NCBI GenBank assembly: GCA_965216965.1
Contig: CBDCGX010000014.1
Span: forward strand, 39,287-103,286
Origin: CBDAKK01 sp965216965
Lineage (GTDB): Bacteria > Spirochaetota > Spirochaetia > WTKD01 > G963693115
Direction of reading: 5' to 3'
Length of the DNA: 64,000 nt
Position 1 is the first letter of the stretch, and each line of letters begins with the position of its first letter. A program made the position numbers and the translations under genes. The notes beneath the pieces were generated by a model. It was not told the origin of the DNA and made no database searches. It was given only the letters and a program-made list of their open reading frames with translations. This document shows, piece after piece, positions 55,635-62,548 of the stretch.

Positions 55635-55684
55635 TTGACATATGTCCAAAAAAGTGCTATATTTGTATCATATGTTCAAAATAA
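55635..55684 (+). promoter_or_regulatory. NifX-operon promoter with two CATATG operator boxes
   Basis: TTGACA (55635-55640), 17-bp spacer, TATATT (55658-55663). A perfect palindrome GACATATGTC (55637-55646) overlaps the -35, and a second box ATCATATGTT (55667-55676) covers the expected start near 55670. Centres are exactly 30 bp apart, as in the cyd promoter. Shared stretches are TTGACATATG, CCAAAAAAGTG, TATATT, TCATATGT and CAAAATAA, all in register. This level of identity between two unlinked promoters means one regulator very likely controls both. Confidence 0.78.
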
Positions 55685-55694
55685 AAGGATAAAC

Positions 55695-56087
55695 ATGAAG
55701 ATTGCAATACCTGTGAAGATGAATAAAGAGAACACAGCCTTATCGCCACTTTTTGGAAAAGCAAAATGGATTGCTTTTGTCGAAGATGGTAAGGTTGATA
55801 TAGTACCTAATATCACACATGGTGGTAGAGCTGTTGTGGAATGGTTTGTGCGTGAAGGAATAGATAACGTTATTTTTCAAGAAATGGGTCAAACACCTTA
55901 TGAAATGGTAAAGTCTGTAGGTACAATAGAGTTGTTTCATGCGGGGCATGAACGTATACTTCTTAACGACGTATTGGAAAGATTTACTGCTGATAAACTA
56001 ATACTAATTAATGATACGAATATTGGGGATATATTAGCACATCATGAGAAAAAACGCCCCCATGTTCATACAACAAACAAAGTATAG
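55695..56087 (+). CDS. NifX-like iron-molybdenum-cofactor-fold protein
   Basis: 130 aa from ATG 55695 (MKIAIPVKMNKENTALSPLFG), preceded by AAGGAT; the earlier ATG at 55635-55654 lies within the promoter. The fold matches the dinitrogenase Fe-Mo cofactor family: SPLFGKAKWIAFVEDGKVD, then GGRAVVEWFVREGIDNVIFQEMG, and GTIELFHAG. There is no nitrogenase gene nearby. Stand-alone members bind metal clusters in electron-transfer or sulfur contexts. It begins an operon of at least four genes and has the same promoter module as cydAB. Confidence 0.85.
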   Translation: MKIAIPVKMNKENTALSPLFGKAKWIAFVEDGKVDIVPNITHGGRAVVEWFVREGIDNVIFQEMGQTPYEMVKSVGTIELFHAGHERILLNDVLERFTADKLILINDTNIGDILAHHEKKRPHVHTTNKV

Positions 56088-56100
56088 TAAAGTAAATATA

Positions 56101-56541
56101 ATGAAGTTTATTTTAGCGTCGAGTATTTTTTTTCTTTTGGCTTGTGAGAAAAAGAGTGATCCTACTATTAATATAGACACTCAATTAACTACCCCTATTC
56201 AATGTATGGCATTGAATACTATTGGAATAGAAAAACCTTTTGTAGCAAAAATGCAATCACTCTATGCTTTTAATACGTATTGTGATTTGAAACTAATTAT
56301 GAAATATAAAAAAGACATAGTCTGTAATAGCCCGTATAATCCTAATATGAAAAATGTCTCACAATTTCCAAAAAGTTTTTTGCATTTTGAATTAAGAAAA
56401 GGATTTAAAGTCCTCTACAGTTACTATATTGACCTCTATAGTAATGTGGATGAAGAAGATATAGAAAGTGCTTTTTCTATACTAAAAAAAGATTTGATAG
56501 AGAAGAAAACGAATGTTTCTTCATTTAATATAAAAGGTTGA
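56101..56541 (+). CDS. Lipoprotein of unknown function
   Basis: 146 aa from ATG 56101 (MKFILASSIFFLLACEKK), the only start that puts the signal peptide at the N-terminus. Lipobox LLAC with Cys15. The mature protein has two Cys near 37 and 58 (TPIQCMALN, NTYCDLKL) and one near 75 (VCNSPY), no membrane helix, and no family I recognise. It lies 13 bases after the NifX-like gene and 5 bases before the next, clearly in the same operon. Cysteines and context make a redox or metal-related role possible only. Confidence 0.65.
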   Translation: MKFILASSIFFLLACEKKSDPTINIDTQLTTPIQCMALNTIGIEKPFVAKMQSLYAFNTYCDLKLIMKYKKDIVCNSPYNPNMKNVSQFPKSFLHFELRKGFKVLYSYYIDLYSNVDEEDIESAFSILKKDLIEKKTNVSSFNIKG

Positions 56542-56546
56542 CGACG

Positions 56547-56885
56547 ATGATATACATGACAATATTAGTGATTTTTATCTACTTTAAAATAGCAAGGGTA
56601 CATAAAAAAGAGGAGAAATTAACTTCTTTTTGGAAAGTACAACATCTTATCGTTCTTACACTCTCGTTAGTAACATATATCTATGCCTTTAATCATATGT
56701 CATGGTATGTTTTACTTTTGGTCTCTTTGATTTCCTTTGTGCTTGCAGCGATGCTTATTACTGCAGTACAGTTGGGTATATTTGTAGATGGAAAACCACT
56801 TTTTGGTATGCATACAGTATATAAAAACACACAGTATTTGACACTATTACTTTGTTTTTTATCTGTAATGGTTTGGTTGACATAA
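56547..56885 (+). CDS. Small integral membrane protein of unknown function
   Basis: 112 aa from ATG 56547, chosen because AAAGG (56532-56536) is at a normal distance; an in-frame TTG at 56538 overlaps the previous stop. Four membrane helices: residues 2-17, 34-51, 56-78 and 93-112. A short conserved-looking loop LGIFVDGKPLFGMH is between the last two. No family recognised. 13 bases before the methyltransferase-like gene. Confidence 0.7.
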   Translation: MIYMTILVIFIYFKIARVHKKEEKLTSFWKVQHLIVLTLSLVTYIYAFNHMSWYVLLLVSLISFVLAAMLITAVQLGIFVDGKPLFGMHTVYKNTQYLTLLLCFLSVMVWLT

Positions 56886-56898
56886 AGAAAGGACAAAG

Positions 56899-57405
56899 AT
56901 GACTTTATCAGTAGTTGTACGTATCTTACTTTGGGTAGTCATGCTATTTGGAGGTACTTGGTATGCCTTAGTGGAGGATTGGGAAAATCCTCTGTTTAGA
57001 AGTTTTTGGTTTCATCTAGGCTCAGCAATTATAGGGCTATTTCTTATGATAGTGGCTTTTCGTGCAGCAGGAAACGGTGGTAGGGAATTAACGAAAGGAA
57101 GAGTAGGAGATATCCCTCGACTAGAAACAAATAGACTTGTCATAACTGGTATTTACAGTTGTATGCGACATCCTATGCTATTTGGTCTGATGCTTTTACC
57201 CTTGGCCTGGGCATTGTTACTTGGAAGTCCCACATTTATCTTATATATCGCTCCTAGTGAAATGCTCTTTATTATTGTGATGGTTATACTATTTGAAGAG
57301 ATGGAAGTAAAAAGAAAATTTGGACAAGCATATGAAGCGTATAGTAAAGATACGCCTATGGTTTCATTTGAAGCTAAGTGCTTAAGAGAACTTTTTAAAA
57401 AATAG
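56899..57405 (+). CDS. Isoprenylcysteine carboxyl methyltransferase-like membrane protein
   Basis: 168 aa with four to five helices. The C-terminal half has the ICMT/PEMT-type AdoMet-binding pattern: VITGIYSCMRHPMLFGLMLLPLAW (the RHP motif) and FEEMEVKRKFGQAYEAYSKDTPM (the E-x-x-L/V...Y-x-x-Y motif). Bacterial members methylate lipids or thiols of small molecules (for example MddA makes dimethyl sulfide). With rhodanese, TSUP and NifX-like neighbours, a thiol or sulfide substrate is attractive but unproven. AAAGGA is upstream of the ATG. Confidence 0.8.
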   Translation: MTLSVVVRILLWVVMLFGGTWYALVEDWENPLFRSFWFHLGSAIIGLFLMIVAFRAAGNGGRELTKGRVGDIPRLETNRLVITGIYSCMRHPMLFGLMLLPLAWALLLGSPTFILYIAPSEMLFIIVMVILFEEMEVKRKFGQAYEAYSKDTPMVSFEAKCLRELFKK

Positions 57406-57458
57406 AGGTTTAATATGAATTGTATTATAGATAGTATCAATAAAATAAAGGAATTATT

Positions 57459-57839
57459 ATGACATTTTCAGATGAAGATATTTATCAGGCAGTTAAACAT
57501 CACTTACCTACGGTCAATGAATACGTTCAGTCTCATGGAGGTGCTATTAGGTTACTAGGAGCAAAAGATGGCAAAATATACATAGAATTGACAGGTGCCT
57601 GTCATGGATGTAGTATGAGTTTGATGACGACAAAAATGGTAGTACAGAAAAAACTTAGAGAGCTTATACACCCTGAAATTAATGTCATTAATGTAGATGG
57701 TACGCCTGAAAATATTTTACCTGAAGACGTGTATGGCAAAGTAGAACCTGAACAAGAGCTAGAGGATGAAGTAGAAGAAGTGAGTGTTTGGGATAAAGTG
57801 AAAAATATTTTTTCAAAGGAAAATCAAGATGTTATTTGA
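57459..57839 (+). CDS. NifU C-terminal-domain Fe-S scaffold protein
   Basis: 126 aa. The NifU C-terminal (NFU) domain covers residues 10-85, with VNEYVQSHGGAIRLLG and the cluster-binding CxxC in TGACHGCSMS (Cys48 and Cys51 by approximate count). The last 35 residues are acidic and end in VWDKVKNIFSKE, an extra amphipathic tail. NFU proteins carry 4Fe-4S clusters to client enzymes. Its end overlaps the flavin reductase start by 11 bases, so the two are coupled. Confidence 0.9.
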   Translation: MTFSDEDIYQAVKHHLPTVNEYVQSHGGAIRLLGAKDGKIYIELTGACHGCSMSLMTTKMVVQKKLRELIHPEINVINVDGTPENILPEDVYGKVEPEQELEDEVEEVSVWDKVKNIFSKENQDVI

Positions 57840-58425
57840 TTTAGTGAAAGATAATACGGTCAATGAAACCTATAAGTTAATGGCGCAAACCATTATTCCA
57901 AGACCTATTGCCTGGGTGGTAACTGAAAATGAGGGAATTGTAAACATTGCACCTTTTTCGTATTTTATAGGATTGTCCTCTGAACCTGCTACTGTATTGA
58001 TATCGGTAGGTCACAAGCCTGATGGTTCAGAGAAAGACACCCTTTCAAATATACGAAAAAATAAAAAATGTACTATTTGTATGGTCAAAAAAGAAGCTTT
58101 GGAAAAAATGCATTTCTCATCTAAAGGATTAGACAAAAACGTGAGCGAAGCAACGATGTTTGATATTGAGACAACGCGCTTGGTTGAAGACTTTCCTCCT
58201 ATGATAAAAGAGGTGCCTTCTGCTTATTTTTGTACTTTCAATCAAGAGATAGATTTAAGTGGAGGGGCTACTATTCCGATTGTTTTAAATGTAAAACAGA
58301 TTTTTGTGGATGATGAAGTAATCACAGATAAAGAACGACTCACTATTACCTTTAACCCTGTGGCACGTATAGGAAAGAGTTATGCTTTTTTGGGTGAGGA
58401 GATAGATGCTCCACAAATACCTTAA
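57829..58425 (+). CDS. Flavin reductase-like FMN-binding protein
   Basis: 198 aa of the DIM6/NTAB flavin reductase family. Typical parts: TIIPRPIAWVVTENEGIVNIAPFSYFIGLSSEPATVLISVG (about 20-62, split between flavin-contact segments), NIRKNKKCTICMV, and FNPVARIGKSYAFLG at the C-terminus. It would bind FMN and pass electrons from NAD(P)H or act as a flavoprotein oxidoreductase. Substrate unknown. Coupled to the NFU gene. Confidence 0.88.
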   Translation: MLFDLVKDNTVNETYKLMAQTIIPRPIAWVVTENEGIVNIAPFSYFIGLSSEPATVLISVGHKPDGSEKDTLSNIRKNKKCTICMVKKEALEKMHFSSKGLDKNVSEATMFDIETTRLVEDFPPMIKEVPSAYFCTFNQEIDLSGGATIPIVLNVKQIFVDDEVITDKERLTITFNPVARIGKSYAFLGEEIDAPQIP

Positions 58426-58472
58426 GTAAGCTGTGATAAAATCAGAGTTAACTACTCCTATTAGGATATTAA

Positions 58473-59054
58473 ATGTTAATACGAAAACTTTTTAAATTTG
58501 AAAATGCACATATTGTGCGTGACTGTACGACACAAAGATGCTCTGAAAATATACATGGACACTCCTATAAGATAGAAGTACTCTTAGAGTCTAACTATTT
58601 GGATGATGGACAGATGGTGTATGACTTTGGTCTTACGAAACGGTATATAAAAGAGCTTATTGACTCTTTTGATCATGCGATTACACTTTGGTCGAAAGAT
58701 GACGCTCAATACATAGAAGCGATGAAGACATACTCTAACAGATGGGTAGAACTTCCTGTTTCTCCTTCTGCTGAACAGTTTTCACGTGTGATTTACCTTA
58801 TCGTAGAGCGTGTACTTGCTTGCACCGATATGCAAAATGGTGAACGTGAAGTAAATCTTCATAGTATCATTGTACATGAGACAGAAACAGGTTATGCACA
58901 AGGTTTTAAAGAAGATGCGCATTCAACACTTATGGGTAAGATAGCACTTGAAGATATTGTATTTTCAGAACAGGTACAAAGTGAGTGGTCAGATAGTACC
59001 CTTTGGGATAAACTGCTTTCTCACACACTTATTAAAAACCCTACAAAAGTTTAG
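58473..59054 (+). CDS. queD: 6-carboxy-5,6,7,8-tetrahydropterin synthase (QueD)
   Basis: 193 aa. First queuosine-specific step: 7,8-dihydroneopterin triphosphate to CPH4. Zinc ligands are in ENAHIV (His13 by count) and NIHGHSYKIEV (two His). MVYDFGLTKRYIKELIDSFDHAITL holds the catalytic Asp/His. SPSAEQFSRVIYLI and IVHETETGYAQ are further family marks. It is longer than E. coli QueD (120 aa) owing to a middle insertion (about 85-115) and a C-terminal extension, as in other Campylobacterota. The partner queE is at 49671. AGGA lies 8 bases upstream. Confidence 0.92.
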   Translation: MLIRKLFKFENAHIVRDCTTQRCSENIHGHSYKIEVLLESNYLDDGQMVYDFGLTKRYIKELIDSFDHAITLWSKDDAQYIEAMKTYSNRWVELPVSPSAEQFSRVIYLIVERVLACTDMQNGEREVNLHSIIVHETETGYAQGFKEDAHSTLMGKIALEDIVFSEQVQSEWSDSTLWDKLLSHTLIKNPTKV

Positions 59055-59105
59055 GTATAATTCGGACAACTAAGTATTTACTTAAGTCAAACACAAAGGA
59101 AAAGA

Positions 59106-59703
59106 ATGAAAAATTTAACACTACTTTCACTTGTAGCAGCAACATTGTTGTTTACAGCATGTGGAGAAAAGACAAAAGAAGCAGCATCTGATGCAGCAAA
59201 CAAAGTAACTGAAGCAGTTAAAGCTGATGCTACATCTGCAGTTGATGCAACGAAAAAAGTAGCAGCAGATGCAGCGGAAGCCGCAAAAGCAAAAGCAGCA
59301 GAATTAGCAGCTTCTGCTAAAGATGAAGCAGATAAAATGGCAGCAGCAGCGGCAGAAAAAGCAGCAGCTGTATCAGCGGCAGCAGCAGCGAAAGCAACAG
59401 AAGCAGCAGATGCACTTAAAGAGAGAGCGGCAGCAGCAACAGCAGCTGTATCAGCGACACTAACAGCACCAGCAGCGTATGCGAAATGTAAAGGGTGTCA
59501 TGGGGCAGATGGTAAAACAAAAGCACTTGGAAAATCTGCAGTACTTGCTGGTCAAGATAAAGCAGCACTTGTTACAGCTATTAACTGAATACAAAGCAGG
59601 TACAAGAAATGTAGCTGGTATGGGTATGCTTATGAAGGGGCAGGTAGCTTCTATGAGTGATGCAGATATTGAAGCAGTAGCTGATTATTTATCACAGCTT
59701 TAA
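59106..59703 (+). pseudogene. Alanine-rich lipoprotein cytochrome c, one frameshift
   Basis: Signal peptide with lipobox FTAC (Cys19). Residues 22-125 are an uninterrupted Ala/Lys/Glu/Asp-rich helix, then a monoheme cytochrome c domain with CKGCHG and, in the next frame, the axial Met region GMGMLMKGQVASMSDADIEAVADYLSQL split over about 25 residues. The frame changes near 59583-59588 by one extra T, where AINEYKAG should read through. Corrected length is about 198 aa. The helix works as a tether from the membrane to the heme domain. A promoter with TATAAT at 59056-59061 and AAAGGA precede it. Likely an electron carrier for a terminal oxidase or for sulfide/thiosulfate oxidation. Confidence 0.85.
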
Positions 59704-60950
59704 TCATTAAGCTTAAAGGGTTTATGCCCTTTAGCTTGATAAATAACACCTCGTTTTTCTCAGAACAAAATTCCCACTTTATCGGTATCATTTTTACAGT
59801 TTCTCCCGTTTCGAGTACTTTTACATCAGGTGTAATGAGTATCATCCCATCTGCTTCTTGCATAGGTGAGACCATCCCAGGCATTTGTGGTTTAATAGGT
59901 TCGAAAGAGTGTCCATCAAATCTTCCAAGTATGACAGCATGTTTGCCACCTCTCACAGAAAAATCACTTTTCATAACGGTAGTAATAGTCCCATGGTGAT
60001 AATCGGTTCTTCCAGACATCTTTCGGAGTATGGCACGGATGAAAAGTTCATAGTTTACCATAGAGGCTAAAGGGTTACCGGGTAAGTTGATAATGACCGT
60101 TCTGTCTATGGTTCCTACAATGGTTGGTCGTCCCGGTTTGATGTCTATCTTGTCTATGAGTACGTGCATCCCAAGGTTAGTAAATGCCTCTTTAGTGAAG
60201 TCTTTATCTCCCACACTCACACCACCTGATGTGATAATGATATCTGCATCAAGGGTAGATTTGATAGAAGCCTCTAACGCTTCAAGTGTATCTGCTGAAG
60301 TACGTATAAATCTTACATCACATCCTAAGTCTTTACAACGTGTTAAAAACATAGGTGAGTTAGAGTTGTAGAGTTGGTGTGCCTCTATCTTCTCAAAGTG
60401 AGGACGAAGTTCATCCCCCGTACCAAAGATAGCCACTTTGATAATGCGAGAGACCGTGACATGTGTTATACCTTGACTGGCAAGAGAAGCAACGGTATAG
60501 GCATTAATGACTTCACCTTTAGATAAAAAAATAGTCCCTTTTTTAATGTCTTCTCCGGCCATACGGATAAAGCCGTTATTTTGTATATCTGAGGGGAGGG
60601 TAATAAGGTCATTTTCTATGCTTACATTTTCGATGGGAACGATAGCTTCACACCCCTTTGGGATAGGTGCACCTGTCATAATCTTAATGGCTGTTTTTTC
60701 TTCCAGTGTCATCTTCTGGATTATCACCCGCATAAATAACTTCAGCACAAGTGACTTTTTTAGTGGCATCTGCAATTTTTACGGCATAGCCATCCATGGC
60801 AGAGTTGTTAAAACGGGGTAAGTCAAAGCTTGCCACATAATCTTCTGTGACGACACGTCCTACAGAGAGTTCTATAGGGATGATTTCTTTATCTATAGGT
60901 GTAATGTTATTTGCGATGATTTCGAGTGCTTCGAGGATTGAACTAGCCAT
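59651..60950 (-). pseudogene. moeA: Molybdopterin molybdenumtransferase, one frameshift
   Basis: MoeA inserts molybdate into molybdopterin-AMP. The N-terminal part (60950 to about 60713) has LSVGRVVTEDYVASFDLPRFNNSAMDGYAV, split at the typical hinge; the next frame has KTAIKIMTGAPIPKGCEAIVPIE, VASLASQGIT, GTGDEL, ITSGGVSVGDKDF and PGRPTIVGTIDRTVIINLPGNPLASM. The frame changes near 60708-60714 by one extra base in CAGAAGATG. Corrected, it is about 400 aa plus a doubtful C-terminal tail of about 30 residues that overlaps the hairpin and the cytochrome gene. Together with moaA it shows a molybdenum-cofactor pathway. Confidence 0.87.
59709..59737. terminator. Hairpin between cytochrome and moeA 3' ends
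   Basis: Arms AAGCT(T)AAAGGG (59709-59720) and CCCTTTAGCTT (59727-59737), one-base bulge, 6-base loop. It lies between convergent genes, although the moeA frame as given runs through it. A terminator for both is the natural reading, and it suggests the true moeA stop may lie near 59740. Confidence 0.5.
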
Positions 60951-60985
60951 GTGTGACCTTTAAAGTTTTATTGTAATGATTATAG

Positions 60986-60991
60986 TATAAT
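60986..60991 (+). promoter_or_regulatory. -10 element (TATAAT) of the small membrane protein gene
   Basis: TATAAT, 38 bases before the ATG at 61030, which is preceded by AAGGAT. No -35 stands out; AT-rich upstream sequence is usual for Campylobacterota. Confidence 0.4.
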
Positions 60992-61029
60992 CCACTTTTA
61001 AACAAACAATAAAAATTAAGGATTTTAAT

Positions 61030-61437
61030 ATGGAAGTAGCACAAATGTTAGCTGCACACAGTATATTGGTAAAAGCTTTTTTAGGCTTTTTAGTTGTAGG
61101 TATTTTTATACCACTTATGGTAAAAAAACCTGCAGGATTTAAAAAAGCAAGTTTTATCTATACGATGGTTTTTCAAGCACTTGCTACGATGATAGCTTTT
61201 GCAGGAATTGTTGCTGTATTTACAGGTGATTTAGGTTGGACGGTTACGACGATTATTATGGTAGCTGTTTGGGCTGTGATGATGTATATAGAAATTAAAA
61301 AACATAAACTTGTTAAAATGGCAAATTTAGATAATGCAGATACTTTTAAAGTGATTAAAGGTGCATTTTTAAAAATCTCTGTGGTCCAAATCTTACTTGT
61401 AGCTATCATGGTAGTCTTGATGATACTTAAAAGCTAA
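61030..61437 (+). CDS. Four-helix membrane protein of unknown function
   Basis: 135 aa with four membrane helices (about 12-32, 42-62, 66-86 and 110-132) and short loops. The N-terminal EVAQMLAAHSILVKAFLGFLVVG carries one His near the membrane surface. Such small proteins are found in several Campylobacterota, but I do not recognise a named family. AAGGAT eight bases before the ATG supports the start. The gene is 21 bases upstream of rsmE on the same strand, likely one transcript. Confidence 0.75.
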   Translation: MEVAQMLAAHSILVKAFLGFLVVGIFIPLMVKKPAGFKKASFIYTMVFQALATMIAFAGIVAVFTGDLGWTVTTIIMVAVWAVMMYIEIKKHKLVKMANLDNADTFKVIKGAFLKISVVQILLVAIMVVLMILKS

Positions 61438-61458
61438 AGGTGTTGTAGCTCTTTAATT

Positions 61459-62127
61459 ATGTTGTATCTCTATAATCAACAAGCAGGAACACCACAGCTT
61501 AGCCTAGAGGGTGATGACCATCGTTATATTTTTAAAGTACGCAGACATAAAGTAGATGATATGCTCTACTTGCGTAACTTAGAAGATGGACTTCTCCATC
61601 GCTATCTTGTTACCTACATCGACAAACGTACGGTGATGTTGGAACTCCAAGAGAGTAGCACCTTAGAGATAAAAGCAAAACAGTTGTTACATATCGGGTG
61701 GTGTGTCATAGACCCTAAAAGTGTTGAAAAAGTACTGCCCTCACTCAATGAAATGGGCGTAGAAAAAATTACTTTTATTTACTGTAAGCGTTCTCAAAAA
61801 AGTTTTAAACTTGATTTTAAACGCTTAGAAAAAATCTTACTTAATTCTTCACAACAGTCTGGACGTTCTAATCTAATGAAGCTCGAAATGGCTGAGAGTT
61901 TAGAAGCTTTTATGGTAGAAAATCCAAACTGTAAGATGTTGAACTTTTCAGAGACAAACTTTATTTCCAATACTACTTTAGATACCATAGTTATAGGATG
62001 TGAGGGTGGATTTCATGCAGATGAAGTTGCACTTTTTAGACAGGAAAATATAGTGGGTTTTGATACCCCATTGGTTTTAAAGTCTGAGTCAGCAGTGTGT
62101 GCTGTGGCTTCAAAAATACTACTCTAA
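61459..62127 (+). CDS. rsmE: 16S rRNA (uracil1498-N3)-methyltransferase
   Basis: 222 aa SPOUT methyltransferase. The N-terminal PUA-like part has DDHRYIFKVRRHKVDDMLYLRN. The SPOUT knot has VLPSLNEMGVEKITFIYCKRSQKSFK, the Ser/Gln-Gln-Ser-Gly-Arg segment (NSSQQSGRSNL), and the AdoMet knot VIGCEGGFHADEVALF (about 175), ending with LKSESAVCAVASKIL. Slightly shorter than E. coli RsmE, as usual in this phylum. Followed by rpmE. Confidence 0.93.
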   Translation: MLYLYNQQAGTPQLSLEGDDHRYIFKVRRHKVDDMLYLRNLEDGLLHRYLVTYIDKRTVMLELQESSTLEIKAKQLLHIGWCVIDPKSVEKVLPSLNEMGVEKITFIYCKRSQKSFKLDFKRLEKILLNSSQQSGRSNLMKLEMAESLEAFMVENPNCKMLNFSETNFISNTTLDTIVIGCEGGFHADEVALFRQENIVGFDTPLVLKSESAVCAVASKILL

Positions 62128-62149
62128 TTTTTCTTTAAACATTTTTCGG

Positions 62150-62285
62150 TAAAATATCGGTCTTAATTGTCTCGCCAATGAGCGTTGCAATAACCTTTTT
62201 CTATCATAATTTTTTAGAAAAAGAAGAGTCAAAGACTAGAGCAGATTAGTTATCTGTCACCAAATTAACTTTTATAGGAAATACA
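62150..62285 (+). promoter_or_regulatory. Leader region of rpmE with a 9-bp hairpin
   Basis: A possible -10 (TAAAAT, 62150-62155) begins a leader of about 125 bases. CTTTTTCTA (62195-62203) pairs with TAGAAAAAG (62215-62223) over an 11-base loop. No T run follows, so it is not a terminator. L31 and other ribosomal protein leaders are often autoregulatory; whether this one is cannot be told. GGAAAT precedes the ATG. Confidence 0.35.
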
Positions 62286-62486
62286 ATGAGAAAAGATATT
62301 CACCCAGATTACGTTGAGTGTAAAGTAGCATGTGCTTGTGGAAACAAGTTTGAAATTAGAACAAACAAAGCTGAAATGTCAGTAGATATTTGTAACGAAT
62401 GTCACCCATTCTTCACAGGATCAGAAAAAATTCTTGATGCTGCTGGTAGAGTTGAGAAATTTAAAAGCAAATACAAATTATCGTAA
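62286..62486 (+). CDS. rpmE: Large ribosomal subunit protein bL31 (zinc type)
   Basis: 66 aa. The zinc-binding version: Cys16 and Cys18 in KVACACGNKFEIRTNK, Cys36 and Cys39 in VDICNECHPFFTG, then RVEKFKSKY. Starts MRKDIHPDYVE as usual. The presence of the zinc type means zinc is normally enough for ribosome use. Followed by a strong terminator. Confidence 0.97.
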   Translation: MRKDIHPDYVECKVACACGNKFEIRTNKAEMSVDICNECHPFFTGSEKILDAAGRVEKFKSKYKLS

Positions 62487-62501
62487 GACTTTTTACCTTT
62501 T

Positions 62502-62525
62502 GGGGACGCTTGTCCCCATTTTACT
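62502..62525 (+). terminator. Intrinsic terminator of rpmE
   Basis: GGGGAC (62502-62507), loop GCTT, GTCCCC (62512-62517), then ATTTTACTT. A second small hairpin, TGCC-TAAA-GGCA (62533-62544), stands right before the rsmI start and may affect its translation. Confidence 0.75.
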
Positions 62526-62548
62526 TACTTATTGCCTAAAGGCATTTT

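Noticed and set aside
56693..56705. Another CATATGTC box
   Set aside because: It is inside the small membrane-protein gene, without promoter hexamers or a second box 30 bp away.
55695..57839. A nitrogen-fixation cluster (NifX, NifU-C)
   Set aside because: No nifHDK, nifB or nifEN; stand-alone NifX and NFU proteins occur in many non-fixing bacteria.
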